NCBI GenBank assembly: GCA_024760905.1
Contig: CM045729.1
Location: 82,546,550-82,610,549, forward strand
DNA length: 64,000 nucleotides
Direction of reading: 5' to 3'
Source of the DNA: Plotosus lineatus
Lineage: Eukaryota; Chordata; Actinopteri; Siluriformes; Plotosidae
The notes beneath the pieces were generated by a model that was not told where the DNA came from, did no database searches, and was given only the letters and a program-made list of their open reading frames with translations. Positions 1-11,312 of this stretch are shown piece by piece. Both the position numbers and the translations under genes were made by a program. The first letter of the stretch is position 1. Every line of letters starts with the position of its first letter.

Positions 1-136
1 CAGTGCCCGGATGAAAACCTTTTAGTTTCCTCCTTTCATTTAAAATTAAACACTCTCACAAAATCAGACTGACTGGTACAGTACTCCTGTTCTTTTGGGG
101 ATATTTGGTCAGTCCTCTCTAAGATATGGAAACATG

Positions 137-138
<2 letters not shown>

Positions 139-194
<56 letters not shown>
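139..194. repeat. (CA)n microsatellite
   Basis: Uninterrupted CA dinucleotide run of about 28 units. Open frames through it on both strands are low-complexity artefacts. From about 195 to 500 I see nothing else. Confidence 0.97.
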
Positions 195-198
<4 letters not shown>

Positions 199-501
199 GT
201 GTTATGGATCTGCATGTTAATGAACACCAAACGTTATTGATGCGGTAAAGACATGACTGAAGGTCTTGATGTTTCCTCCGATTCGAGAAATTCTGTTCAG
301 TTGAAGGTTGAAAGTAAAGAACGCAGCCGTACTGTTGTAATAATCCATTTAGATCCAGCAGCATTTATACATTCATGCATTTAGAGTGAAACGTTCAACA
401 GGAAGGGCACGTCCAGATTTCCAGAAAAGACTTTTGATCCAACAGCATGAACATGTTGCTCACAGTCACAAATCAATGACGATTTATACATTTGAATTCG
501 A

Positions 502-832
502 GGCAGCACGCTGGTGGTTAGCACGTCCGCCTCACGGAAAGAAGGTCCTGGCCTCGACGAGGGCGTTTCTGTGTGACTTTGCACATTCTCCCAATGCTTG
601 TGTGGGTTCCTCTGAGTACCCCAGTTTCCTCCCACAGTTTAAAGCGGTGCACATTCCTAGGTCTGAATGCGAGTGTGAATGTGTGTGTGTGTGTGTGTGT
701 TGGGGGGAGCTGTGATGGCTTGGCGAGCTATTCAGTGCATGTACCCCATTTTCATCTGGAGTCAGTTGAATTGGGCTCCAGTCTCCTCATGACCGTAGTA
801 GGATTAAGAAAATGAGAGATGAGTGAGTGATT
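502..832 (+). repeat. V-SINE-like tRNA-derived SINE
   Basis: The degenerate head resembles a tRNA-type promoter (GGTTAGCACGTCCGCCTCAC and an AAGAAGGTCCTGG block). It is followed by the fish SINE body (TTTGCACATTCTCCCAATG, GTTTCCTCCCACAG-like) and an L2-type tail ending in a short GAGTGAGTGA repeat. A GT microsatellite (about 677-700) sits where the body normally reads GTGAATGTGAGTGTG. The copy is old and divergent. 833-1114 holds nothing I recognise. Confidence 0.8.
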
Positions 833-1340
833 TCTGAATTCAAGGTGAAAAGGTGGAGGAAGGTTTCCAGAGTCCTTCAAGTGCTTCACTCTAAACTACT
901 CATATGTTGGCAGCAAGCAGAGCATCAAGTGTGGCTGGAGCAAATTGTTTACTAACTTTACGTCAAAGTTATAATACTCACACAGTTTCTTTTACAGGTG
1001 GAAAAATATTTACACAATCGCAATACAAGTCGAATTGGCAGCTAGGTATAGCAGTGATATTGTATCGGCTGGCCCGGTGATCCTCATCTCTAATGATGAT
1101 GGGACAGTAGGTGCTCAACATTCACGGGGGTTCGGTTCCGAGCCCTCCCGTGAATCGAGATAATCCGCAAGTCCTGTACCCGGAAGTAAAACCCCATGTA
1201 TCACGTCACATGCGCGAATGAGCAGTCAGAAGTAAAATACTATGTATCTATTACATGCGCAAAAATATGCTTCTTAAACACATTCTGTAGACAGTCTTAC
1301 TCATTAATACAGTATTAATGTAGTAAAATATAGTGGGTGG

Positions 1341-2365
1341 GCCGGTTGTTCAAAACACGGTTATTTTAACCACCGGTTAACCCCTAACGGCTGGTTAAAT
1401 TTTTAACCCGCCGTTAGCTAACCGACCGTTAAATATGCGTTGTTCAAAGCATGGTTAGTCACATCATTAGTTAATGTTGCCATCAAAGTTAACAGTGTGG
1501 TTAACGTTACTGGTTAGCACTAAGGGGTCATTCAACATTTTCAACATTTTCCTAAGCGTACGCTAGGGGGGGGAGGGGGGGAAAGATGTCTGTGTACTCT
1601 TTTTAATATTATAAAAATGTCGATCAACAATAATACCTGCGCTCGTGAATATATATATATTTTTTGTGCGTGTATGTTTGAAACTCTGAATGCGCGATTC
1701 GCCAACCACCTGCGATGTTGCATATCTGCAAAGTCTGCAATGAATACTACCCAACCTGGTATCAGCTGCCGAAACATCAGAAGGCAGCTGATCAAGGGTG
1801 TTGGTTGGGGGAGTGCACAGAGTGCACATGCACCCCCCCACAACAGGAGTTGAGTTCCGCTGGACAAGAAATTATGTGTATTCACAATCTTATAAATAAA
1901 AATAATGACTATTAGTGAAGAGAAACTTGGAGATAAGTTCCGCATGACTAGAGTCAGGAAGTAAACCGAAAGTTAACGTGTAACGGGCGCTTGCCATGTG
2001 CACGCCGAGCTGACCAATCAATAAACATAATATTATCAGTGAGCAATAATAGCCGAACCCTGTCAATCAAACAAAGTGCGAGTGTGAGAATAAAGCAGTT
2101 TGTTAGTCCCGCCTCCTGCTCCTACACATGTGTTAGAACACAAACATTGACGCACAGAGAATGAATGGCTAAAATAATCATAAGCCATCCAGCCTGGATC
2201 TGCAGCCTAATGTTCAGTACTTTTATAAAATTAATAGTATGTTTTGTGCTGTAAATATGTATTAATATTTGTTTGTGCCTTGAAATAGATAAATAACTAG
2301 CTCAATTTGTAAATGTATTTAGCACATGTACTTGCAGATGTAGTTGAATTAAGAAACTAATTCTT
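1341..2365. other. Unassigned insert inside FB copy 1
   Basis: This stretch is not shared with the other FB copies. It begins with repeated motifs of the type ACCGGTTAAC, CCGTTAGC and GGTTAAC around 1350-1520, which suggests a terminal repeat cluster of another (possibly PIF/Harbinger-like) element. I could not find the matching far end. There is no convincing coding frame; the short frames at 1541-1945 resemble nothing I recognise. Confidence 0.4.
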
Positions 2366-2476
2366 TCGCTGACGACTTTGCAGCCTACTCTTTACGAAAG
2401 TCAGCAATGGTTCTTTTACATGCCTCTCACCATAGACAGTGAGAGACATGGCCCGCCTTTGATAACCCAGTTAGCT
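2366..2476 (-). repeat. dual-SINE body fragment
   Basis: Reverse complement of the conserved SINE body: contains AAAGTCAGCAATGGTTCTTT, the CTCACCATAGACAGTGAGAG segment and GATAACCCAGTTAGC. Both the tRNA head and the tail are missing, so the tail type cannot be assigned. Confidence 0.85.
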
Positions 2477-2913
2477 AATTCTTAGAATGTTTGTGCGTGA
2501 GATTTTATGTTCTGTAGCATGTTTAACAAACGATACCAAAAGGATAAACTTTATTATGCATCATGTCCTTTTACATTGAACTTGGAGTGACGTCTCCAAG
2601 ATGGCGCTGCCTAGAGGGCAATGTCGCGGAGTTCTCAGAGTCAAATTGTTTCTTTGTTCGTTTTAATTTGTTTTATTTGTTTGTTCATGTTTTGCACTAT
2701 GCTCGTCTATGAACGGTCGACCCTAATACAGCTATGAGCAGCTTTAGCTTCGGGCAACTAAGCATGCAACAACTTCTATCGCGAGCTAATATGCTATGGG
2801 AGCTCAATGCTAACCGCACCCCAGCTAACAATAAGCCCAGGCGGAGTTTTCAGAGGCTTGGTTAGCACTTCCGGCCATACTGCTTGAAAATGTTCAGTCC
2901 CTGCAAAACAAGA

Positions 2914-3080
2914 TGGACAAGCTTCATGCTCAGATTGCAGCGCAGAGGGATCTACAGGACTGTGTTTTTGTGAAACATGGCTCGAGGAGAGTACACCCGA
3001 TAAGGCGATTGCACCAGCCGGCTACACGGCCTTCATCCCCTGCAATCCCCAGCGCCTGAGTCGTAGTTTGGCCCCTTCCC
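2914..3080 (+). pseudogene. Captured LINE endonuclease fragment in FB element
   Basis: Frame 1 reads KMDKLHAQIAAQRDLQD. After a frameshift it continues CFCETWLEESTPDKAIAPAG, then Y. The ETWL...D.AI...GY pattern is the start of the apurinic-type endonuclease of L2/CR1/Rex1-group LINE ORF2. The same segment occurs inverted in FB copy 5 (29741-29947), so it is part of the FB family rather than a chance insertion. Non-functional. Confidence 0.75.
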
Positions 3081-3832
3081 GCCTGGGCTTCTTGTTAGCT
3101 TGGGTGTGGCTAACATTAGCTCATTGCTAGCCGCACCCCAGCTAACAAGAAGCCCAGTTGAGCGTGCTTAGTTATACATGCCCGAAGATACGCCGATCTT
3201 ATAGCTGTGGTAGAGTCGACCGGTCGTAGACGAGCATAGTTCAAAACATGAACAAACAAAACAACAAATAAAACAAATTAAAATGAACAAAGATACAATT
3301 TGATTCTGAGAACTCCGCGACGTCGCCCTCTGGGCAGCGCCGTCTTGGAGATGTCACTCCAAGTTCAATGTAAAAAGACATGAAGAGTACTGTAATAAAG
3401 TTTATCCTTTTGGTATCGTTTGTTAAACATGCTACAGAACATAAAATCTCACGCATAAACATGAACTTAGGTACTGTACTGGAATAATAATTGAAAAAGA
3501 TTTTAATACAACAGTTCAGAGAAATCCATCGTTTCTCAGGAGAAAGTCTTATTTCTTCAGAAGAGACATCCAGCGTTTTCTATCGCTTAGCCAGAGAAGA
3601 CGCATAGCGTTTGAGTGGTATCATAGAACTTAACTGGTAATTAAAACACACAAAAAAAGAGGCTCATTGACAAGTTGTGCACAAATGAGGAAAAAGGGGC
3701 AGGACATCAGCTCAACCAATCAGGAGAAAGGAGGACAGCCATTGGCTCAATTTGAATCCCGTGCTGGTTGTTTGGCAGTCAGTGAATACTCAAACCGTGG
3801 GTGCAAAACCAATAATAATCAAGGGCCTACGG

Positions 3833-4169
3833 TATTTGTTCTTAGGCTGCGTGTAGTTTTTTTTTTCTCTCTGCAGCAATCAGCACTCAGAACCTTCAAA
3901 CACTTTAAGCAGTAAATGAAAAGATTGGCTAGGTGAACATGGCATGACTCATCTGTAAAGAATTATTCTGAATATGTACTAGTGTTAGAATAAGTACTCT
4001 TTTCTTTAAAAAATCAGTTTACTGCATGTTTTCACTGCAGAATCACCCACAGATCCACCATCACACTGAGATTTCACAGCTGGCTCTGTCTACAAGCAGT
4101 TCTCTACTGCACAGCTACGACTATCTCTATTATTCTTATTATTGTTATAAATATAAGTATAATTATACA

Positions 4170-4170
<1 letters not shown>
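3833..4170. other. No recognised feature
   Basis: AT-rich, apparently unique sequence between FB copy 1 and a trinucleotide repeat. I see no splice-flanked coding segment or repeat ends here. Confidence 0.5.
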
Positions 4171-4211
<41 letters not shown>

Positions 4212-4245
4212 GGTAGTAGTAGTAGTAGTAGTAGCAGCAGCAGTA
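4171..4245. repeat. (ATT)n-(TAG)n trinucleotide microsatellite
   Basis: About 13 ATT units run straight into TAG units and a few CAG units. A second ATT/AAT-rich patch follows at 4375-4450. Confidence 0.95.
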
Positions 4246-4248
4246 TAC

Positions 4249-4375
4249 TGGTGAGCTCTTCAGGGTGTACTGTGCTCTTACTCGGAGTAGGTTGAGATGG
4301 GTGCCAGCTTCCCCATGACCCTAACTATTCTTAAGTGGTTCAGAAAATGATTGAATGGACGAATGGATGAATGAA
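4249..4375 (+). repeat. L2-type SINE tail fragment
   Basis: Contains TTCAGGGTGTACTGTGCTCT, GTTGAGATGGGTGCCAGC, CATGACCCTAACT and a GAATGGA-type simple tail. This is the 3' module shared by the V-SINE-like and L2-tailed dual-SINE copies in the window. No head is present. Confidence 0.8.
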
Positions 4376-4958
4376 TAATAATAGTAATAATAATAATAAT
4401 AATACATATTTTTTGTTAATAATTTTATTTTATTTTTATTATTATTATTCACCCTCTGCAGCTTTCCTTAAACCAGAAAGGATGAAAATTCTCATTCTCC
4501 AATAAAGTATTTTTCATAAAACAAAACAAATCATAAGTCAACTCACAGGAGCAGCATTGTCCTGTGAAGAAGTCAATGGGATTCACATGACTGTAGCAGG
4601 AAATATGGAAGCAATTTGCATATAAATGAACTGTAGGACTTCCCACTGAAGAGAAGCTTGTACAGTAGTCCCTCGTTGTTCGCTGGAGTTCGGTTCTGTT
4701 CGCTCCTGTGAATCAAGACAACCCGCGAGTTCTGCACCCGGAAGTAAAACCCCATGTATCATATGACATGCGTGAATGATCAACTGGAAGTAAAATACTG
4801 TGTATCTATTACATGCGCTAAAATATGCTTCTTAAACACATTCTATAGACAATCTTACTCATTAATACAGTATTAATGTAGTAAAATATAGTAATGATTA
4901 AGAAAAACTTTTTCATTTTGTGCTGTGATATTTGTTAATAAAATATATAAACATTATA

Positions 4959-7375
4959 CAGTGAACCCTCGCTATAACACGGTTCACTTTTCACGGTCTC
5001 GCTACTTCACGGATTTGCATAGTGCATTGTGTTCTGCATTCTGATTGGCTAAACAGTCTCTCTGCTTCTTCTCTACGTGTTAGTCAATAAGCTTGCGGTT
5101 TTAATACGCATACGCACGTCGTAAAACAGCTTGCCATTTATGTTCCCTACGTGCAAATTCCTCTTGCAATTTCAAGTCTCCCTAAAACCCATTATGTCGA
5201 CAAAACGTTCTGCACCGACAAAAGCACCTGCGGTCGGGCCTAAAAGGCAGAGGAAGATGCTAACTATTGCAGAAAAAGTTCAACTTCTGGACATGCTAAA
5301 GGAAGGTAAAAGCTATGCGGCTACAGGTCGGCATTACGGAATTAATGAATCTTCCGTTCGTTCTATAAAGAAGGAGGAAAATAACATAAGGACTACAGCA
5401 GCAATAAGTTTTAATAAAGATGCAAAAGGGTTGCAACTGTTCTTAACAAGACCATGGTAAGGATGGAGTCTGCATTAGCTTTGTGGATTAATGACTGCAG
5501 AAAAAAACATTACGCTGGATACGAATGTTATCTGCACAAAGCTAGAACACTGTATCAAGCCTTGCTGCTGGCGACAGTGACAGGGAAGAGGAGGAGGATG
5601 CAGATACCGGGCCATCATCAAGTGCTGTTCACGCAGTACCAAAGCACATTTAATGCTAGCAAGGGCTGGTTTGAAAAATTTAAGAAACGCTTTGGACTTA
5701 AAAATGTTTCTCTGCACGGAGAGATCGCCTCTGCAAATACCGCTGAAGCAGAAGCGTTAAGTGAACAATACATTTAAAGCGATCATTGAGGAAGGGGATA
5801 TATGCCTGAACAAGTTTTTAATATGGATGAGACTGGCTTATTTTGGAAACGGATGCCCTCCCGCACCTTCATCATGCAGGAAGAAGCCAAAGCCCCAGGA
5901 TTTAAAGCCCAAAGATCGTGTGACTCTGGTTATGTGCGGAAATGCTGCAGGTTTTATGATTAAGCCTGGGCTCATTTATAGGTCTAAAATCCCAGAGCAC
6001 TGAAAAACAAAAAAGGATGATTTGCCCGTTTACTGGATGCACTGCAAAGGCTTGGATGACAAAAAGCGCTCAATATGGATTGGTTCAAAACTGTTTCATC
6101 CCGGAGGTCAAGTGTTATTTGAGAGGAAAGGACTAGACTTTAAAGTGCTTCTGCTCGTTGACAATGCTGGAGGTCACGCCGATGATTTGGTATATGATGG
6201 TATGCAAATCGAATTTCTGCCGCCAAACACTACATCCCTGATTCAGCCCATGGACCAAAGGCATCATCCGTGCTTTCAAGGCTCTCTATACACGCAACAC
6301 CCTGCAACATCTTGTTGACGCTATGGACTCAGATCAAGACTTCTCACTAAAGGACTACTGGCGTGGATACACCATCGCATCATGTCTCCAAAAAATTCAG
6401 AGGCCATTCAAGAGATGAAAACTGAAACTTTGAATGCCTGCTGGAAAAACTGTGGCCAGAGGCAGTGCAAAACCCAACCGGGGCTCGCTCGACGAGATCC
6501 ATCACTCTGTCATAGATACTGTGGTGACTCTCGCAAAACAGCTTGGAGGAGACGGCTTTAATGACATGACTGCATGACATTAATGCACTGATTGATGCTG
6601 AAGCACGCCCGCTTAACCGATGCAGACCTGGCCCAAATGACAAAGCCACCAAGTGATGATGAAAGAGAAAAGGAAGAAGAGGACACAAGTGTGGATAAAG
6701 ATGAGGAGGATGGACTAACACTTGTCGCTTAGCAACCATTCTGAGAATGGCCACTGAACTTCAGCGAGCAGCTCACGATTGGGACCCTTTGATGAGCCCG
6801 TTCATTACAGTTCTCCAACATAATCGGTGGTGGCATGTCTGTGTATAAGTCTTTTTGCCCAGAAGAAAAAAAGAGCGTCAACAACTGCCTATCACTATGT
6901 TCTTCTCACGAAAAACACACCTGCACCTCGGGCTTCAGAAGAAGAAAACGCTGCAGAGCGGAGTCAGGATGCAGCGGCTCAGTCAGAAAAGTAGTAAAAA
7001 CAGTACATGTGAGTCACAATTTGTCCGACTGTACTTTTATTTTTCATTTTCTCCCATTCAATCCAATTACTCGGTCGCAATGGGGCGGTGCTGATCTCCG
7101 CATAATTAGTTCACATTGATGATTAAATTATTATTTGACAGTACAGTAGTTATTTGTAAAAAGCAAACAAACGTTTATACAGTACTCTTATTTGTTAAAC
7201 AAATGCTTGGGCCTATAAAAAAGGTTTGTTCTTTGGTTTCAATGTATAATAGAGCATTTAATTGTATAATGATTGTAAAAAAATAAAAAAATAAATAAAG
7301 GTTTCTACTTCACGGATTTCGCCTATCACGGGTTCTTTTTGGAACGTAACCCCAGCGAAAAACGAGGGTTCACTG
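4959..7375 (+). mobile_element. Tigger1-like (pogo, Tc1/mariner) DNA transposon, near full length
   Basis: The terminal inverted repeats are clear: left CAGTGAACCCTCGCTATAAC and right ...AAACGAGGGTTCACTG, with the TA target duplicated on both sides (4957-4958, 7376-7377). The 2,417-base length fits a full Tigger-type element. Inner copies of the terminal motif (CTACTTCACGGATTT) occur at both ends (about 4991 and 7303). It encodes a broken transposase and is inserted in an FB element, so it is younger than that FB copy. Confidence 0.95.
5194..7010 (+). pseudogene. Pogo/Tigger1-type transposase, frameshifted
   Basis: The start is at the ATG at 5194 (MSTKRSAPTKAPAVG). Residues 1-75 contain the N-terminal helix-turn-helix (TIAEKVQLLDMLKEGKSYAA, GINESSVRSIKKEE). 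A frameshift near 5430 leads into the second CENP-B-like DNA-binding region (KFKKRFGLKNVSLHGE), which ends at a stop (5777). The DDE domain is still readable in pieces: NMDETGL with the first Asp at 5826, LLVDNAGGHA with the second Asp at 6160, and LIQPMDQ with the third Asp at 6253. That spacing is 30 residues, as expected for pogo DD29-30D. The acidic C-terminal tail (SDDEREKEEEDTS) survives. Several frameshifts and stops mean no active enzyme. The same family gave rise to vertebrate TIGD1-like genes, but this copy looks like a dead transposon. Confidence 0.93.
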
Positions 7376-7666
7376 TACAGCATATATACATGATACAGTC
7401 TATCGCCTAGTCAGAGAAGACGCATAGCGTATGAGTGGCATCATAGAGCTTAACTGGTAATTAAAACACACTAAAACAGGCTCATTGACAACTTTTGTGT
7501 GACTGAGGAAAAAGGGGCATTTACATAATCTCAACCAATCAGCAGGAAGGAGGACAGCCATTGGCTGAATTTGAAATTTTTTTAATTTCACGTTACAGTT
7601 GCTCAGCAATCTGCGAATATGCCCAGGCGTGAGTGCAAAACTGCGTATTGTCAAGGGCCTACTGTA

Positions 7667-8297
7667 TTCTATATATTGACCTGAGTTTTATTTTATTCAT
7701 AAGTTCACTAGTTTGTATCAGATTTGTTAGTTTATTATGTTTATACTGTTATTATTGCTGCTAACTTACCTTATAAGAACTGATTCATATCACAAAATCT
7801 AAGTAAAAACCGTCGGACAATTCTGCTTTTTCTATTACAAACAGGAGAGTCACACTGACTATTTAGTCTGGTAAGCCAGCAACCTTTACTGTATTTCAGC
7901 ATGGACCACATCCAGCTAGGGAAAATAGCACAAAATACGTCTGTACATGTGTGAACACACACCCACACACTTCCTAGAACTTTAGGTTTTAATGGATTTA
8001 ATGCAGAATATCCTCTATTATACTAGTATACTAGTATACTGATGTCCATACAGTCATTGTTTGCGCTAAAGCGCTCTGGAGAAGTCAGTTAATCTGTCAG
8101 TAATTTCCATTCCATCTCACAGTGATCAAATATGCATCAGTATTACTGAAATATCTCCAGGTCCACCTACTTAATTGCTTTGGATAGATAGTACACCTCA
8201 TTACACAGCAGAAAGGGGGCTTGTGTACTTGTGTACACTCGAACTAGAGAAAAGCCCTGGTGATCAGATTATGGTTTAATTTGTATATGAGTAAGGA
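7667..8297. other. No recognised feature
   Basis: Apparently unique AT-rich sequence. I see no exon-like frame with splice signals and no repeat ends. Confidence 0.5.
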
Positions 8298-8489
8298 AGT
8301 GGTCTTCAGCACTGTTCTTAGAGATCCACTTTCCTGCAGGTTTTACCTACAATCTTAATCATGCACACCTGAGTACCTAATTATTACACTGAAGACGTTT
8401 CTGAATAGGTCGAAGAGGTTGTGATCGATTTTGGTGGGAGATAAAACCTGCAGGAAGTTAGAGCCCCAGAAACATGGGTGGAGACCACT
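8298..8489. mobile_element. hAT-like MITE
   Basis: About 190 bases with inverted ends: left AGTGGTCTTCAGCACTGTTC and CCTGCAGGTTTTA; right TAAAACCTGCAGGAAGTT and GGTGGAGACCACT. The inverted repeats extend about 45 bases with mismatches. The style resembles hAT-type MITEs of fish; I could not fix the target duplication. Confidence 0.65.
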
Positions 8490-9228
8490 AATGTGAAGTA
8501 TAGGCTTGTTCTCAGCCATGATCAATATCAGGGATGCCCAGTTCGGTTCTGGTGATATACCGTCCCCAGGATGTTCATGGCAACCATAACTATGCCAACC
8601 TGACCACCTGATCATCTAATCAGTGCTTGACTTAAAAATGAAGACTTAAAGTGATGATTGGATTTGTCAGATGTACCCCATTAGGGGTGGACTTAAAATC
8701 TTTAGGAAGGTCGATCATTGGGAATAGGATTGTGCGTCCTGCACAGGCATATCAAGCAAGACCTCTCATCTAAAAATTCAAAAAGTTTTGTTTTTAGCAA
8801 GAGGTTTACCACTGTAACAAGCTGCATAGCATATTTGTGATTAGCACAGTGTTTGTGAATTATTTTATCCCCCCCCCCCAGAAAAGGAAAACATTTAGCT
8901 CCCCCCCAATATAAATAGTGTTATTTGTCTAAAAATTGTTCTAAGTAATCCTCTGCATAACACTGTATCCTTATTAACATAGTAAATCATTATGGAATAA
9001 AAAAAAACAATGAAGAAATATAGATCAACTTCCAAAAAAGAATAACTTTATTAACAATTTTTTTAGTTTTTAAGCAAAAAGATTTAAAGTTCATCAATTT
9101 GCCTGAAATAAAAAAATGTACTTATTTAAACTGTAAACATTTTTTGACCAACAATTCGAACCTTTAACCTACACTTTAACCTACAAAACAAAAATGAATA
9201 AAACAATTTGTATTATTTTTATTATTAT
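8490..9228. other. No recognised feature
   Basis: AT-rich sequence with short homopolymers (C run near 8871). A decayed repeat may lie at 8520-8720, but I could not identify its ends. Confidence 0.4.
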
Positions 9229-9491
9229 TACAGTCATCCCCCTACTTTCAAAATTAATCCATTCCAGCGACTTTTTTGTGACGTGGGAGTTTCGTAAGTA
9301 GGGGTGCATTTTACGTGTAAAACGCCTGATTCGTTCCAAGGCTCCCAAGACTACCCCATAAACCCTTTAACAATGTGAAAGGTACTTTATTTTGTATGAA
9401 ATATGTGTTAAAAGTAAAAGAAAATTATTTATTAAACCATTTAAACATTTTATTAACATATTAAACCATTTTTAAACATTTTTTTTATCAA

Positions 9492-9493
<2 letters not shown>

Positions 9494-9567
<74 letters not shown>
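9494..9567. repeat. (AC)n microsatellite inside PG-A
   Basis: About 36 AC units. A second compound (TC)n-(AC)n repeat lies at about 9876-9980. Both sit at positions equivalent to microsatellites in other PG-A copies. Confidence 0.97.
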
Positions 9568-9569
<2 letters not shown>

Positions 9570-9924
9570 ACAGTACACATTAAATGTGTATTGTATACAC
9601 ATTAAATGTTTATTGTGACACTGCGGACCACGCCCACAAGCAGCACGCCTGAGCATTTTAAGACGTGGAATTCAAAGCGCATTCCCTACTTGACAGATTG
9701 GAGGTCCAAACTCGACTTTAACTTTATTCTTTGAGGGATCAGAGGTTAAGATGAGCCGCATTTTGCTCAAATGCGCCACATTTATTAAACATTTACTGAA
9801 TTAAACAACTTAAAAAATTAAACTAAAAACTAAAGAGTTAAGTCTCCTTTCATCTCTGACTCTGTAGGCAGTCTCTCTCGCTCTCTCTCTCTCTCTCTCA
9901 CACACATGCACACACACACACGTG

Positions 9925-9976
<52 letters not shown>

Positions 9977-10380
9977 CTCTCTCTCACACAACTTGGGCCA
10001 CGCCCACACGCAACGCACAGCTGATGGAACAATTCTATTTAAATTTTTAAATGGACGGGATGTTTTATTTAAAGCGGAATTACAGTACCTGTTTGAAAGA
10101 TCAGAGGTCCTCATTCAATATTAACTTGCTTCCTTGTGAGATCGGAGGTCTTCTCTCACGGAGCACTTTGTTTTTATATCGTGCTAAAATAATTGCCTTT
10201 GTCACTGTATTTCCGCTTTAAGGTCTCGTTCTGGTTCAATATCGTCCCGGGTTTCGGCGATAACAAAATATAATGCTGCATGATCAATCTCAAAACAAGC
10301 CAGCAGTCAACTCTCCTTCACGTGTGTGACAAACAGCAAGTATGGTACGGAAAGTATGGGTAATGTTCAGCTGCGTCATC

Positions 10381-10450
10381 CCTCCTAGTCAATGGGAGGC
10401 CAGCGGGGCGGGATGTTGGGAGACAGCCAATGAGAGAGCAACTCGTGCAT
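10381..10450 (-). promoter_or_regulatory. CCAAT/GC-box promoter block of PG-A transposon
   Basis: Within 60 bases there is GTCAATGGGAGG, GCGGGGCGGG (an Sp1-type GC box) and CAGCCAATGAGAG (a CCAAT box). The same arrangement recurs at 11761-11830, 32774-32830 and 62739-62795, and in decayed form at 41047-41090. It is upstream of the remnant transposase start in the 32.6 kb copy. This looks like the ancestral promoter of the transposase gene. Activity is an inference. Confidence 0.55.
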
Positions 10451-10612
10451 CGTGTGAAATTTTGATTGGCGCATTTGAATTTTGAATGATGCATTTGTCG
10501 CTTTTCATAAGAGGAGGTTGTTTTTGTATCTCAGGGACGAAAACTTAGGAAAATGTTTTTCGTAACCCGGAATCTTCGTACCTAGGGGGTTTCATAAGTA
10601 GGGGGCCGACTG

Positions 10613-11127
10613 TATTATTATTATTATTTTTGTCAAAATGATAAAGTCCAGATTAATGGTATTTTTCTTTACCTATTTCATGAGATACGGCTGTTTCCTA
10701 AACAGTGGAATCTTTTGTCTTGAGTCGCTTCCACAACGTATTTAATGTTGGTTAGATCTACTTCACTTCGGCACTATGCTTGTCGGTACGACTCACATCA
10801 GTTTGGACTATATTTTATCCGGGTGTGTATGACCTGTCACGATTTAAATCTACACGGGAGCACTGGCAAATGGTGCCATGTATAAAAAAAGCGCCACGTT
10901 TTGAATGAGGTAGCATAGTGCATCATGGGATATCGGAAGTGAATCGCTTGAGAAATTATCAAAACAAGTGGTCGTGTTGTCAAGTACATAGCTTAACTAT
11001 ACTGTGAAAATGTTTTTATTAAAGATTATTATTATATTATTAAATATTATTATTTACTATTAAAAATATAAATGGCACTAGGCTAATAGTAGCCGGCGCT
11101 TCCGCCGGCCGCCGGCACTTAATGGAA
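10613..11127. other. No recognised feature
   Basis: Apparently unique AT-rich DNA with a short GC-rich palindrome (GCCGGCGCTTCCGCCGGC, about 11092-11109). Confidence 0.5.
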
Positions 11128-11241
11128 AGTATGATTTACTGAATTAAACAACTTTAAAAACAAAAAATAAGCTGCAATGTGCTTTCTTGAAAGCGAGTGA
11201 AGCCTCTTTTCATCTCTGACTGACTCTGTAGGCAGTCTCTC

Positions 11242-11312
<71 letters not shown>

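Larger units (their letters stand above)
1115..3832 (-). mobile_element. FB foldback pogo-like transposon, copy 1 (reverse, interrupted)
   Basis: The left terminus CAGTAGGTGCTCAACATTC matches the right end of the 29.0-30.8 kb copy in reverse. The other end is AAGGGCCTACGG next to TA. Internal arms (about 2489-2760 and 3190-3462) are inverted copies of each other: TTTAACAAACGATACCAAAA on one side and its reverse complement on the other. The element is interrupted at 1341-2476 by unrelated sequence and a SINE fragment. No transposase is present, so it would be non-autonomous. Assignment to pogo/Tigger rests on the TA target and on terminus style. Confidence 0.8.
4663..7664 (-). mobile_element. 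FB foldback transposon, copy 2 (reverse, split by Tigger1-like)
   Basis: Starts TA-CAGTAGTCCCTCG at 4663 and ends AAGGGCCTACTG-TA at 7664. The right-end block (4663-4958) and left-end block (7378-7664) are adjacent parts of FB interrupted by a complete Tigger1-like element at 4959-7375. The left block carries the conserved CCAAT-type segment (AACCAATC, CCATTGGCTG at about 7533-7567). The inverted internal arms are missing here, so this copy is internally deleted. Confidence 0.85.
9231..10612 (-). mobile_element. PG-A pogo-type element, copy 1
   Basis: Starts TA-CAGTCATCCCCCTACTTTC and ends AAGTAGGGGGCCGACTG-TA. Subterminal motifs CGTAAGTAGGGG and GTTCCAAGGCTCCCAAGACT are shared with the copies at 32.6, 42.2, 46.4 and 63.2 kb. 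Two long microsatellites lie inside (AC at 9494-9567; TC then AC at about 9876-9980). The promoter-like block lies at 10381-10450 and reads in reverse relative to the 32.6 kb copy. No transposase frame survives. Confidence 0.88.

Noticed and set aside
1541..1945. 134-codon minus frame and overlapping plus frames
   Set aside because: No family resemblance, all frames overlap in both strands, and they contain a poly-P stretch from a G-rich run.
9830..10124. Open frames through AC/TC repeats (also at 36-364, 41453-42073, 46395-47001, 47471-47677, 57388-57662)
   Set aside because: Low-complexity dinucleotide translations in both strands and several frames.
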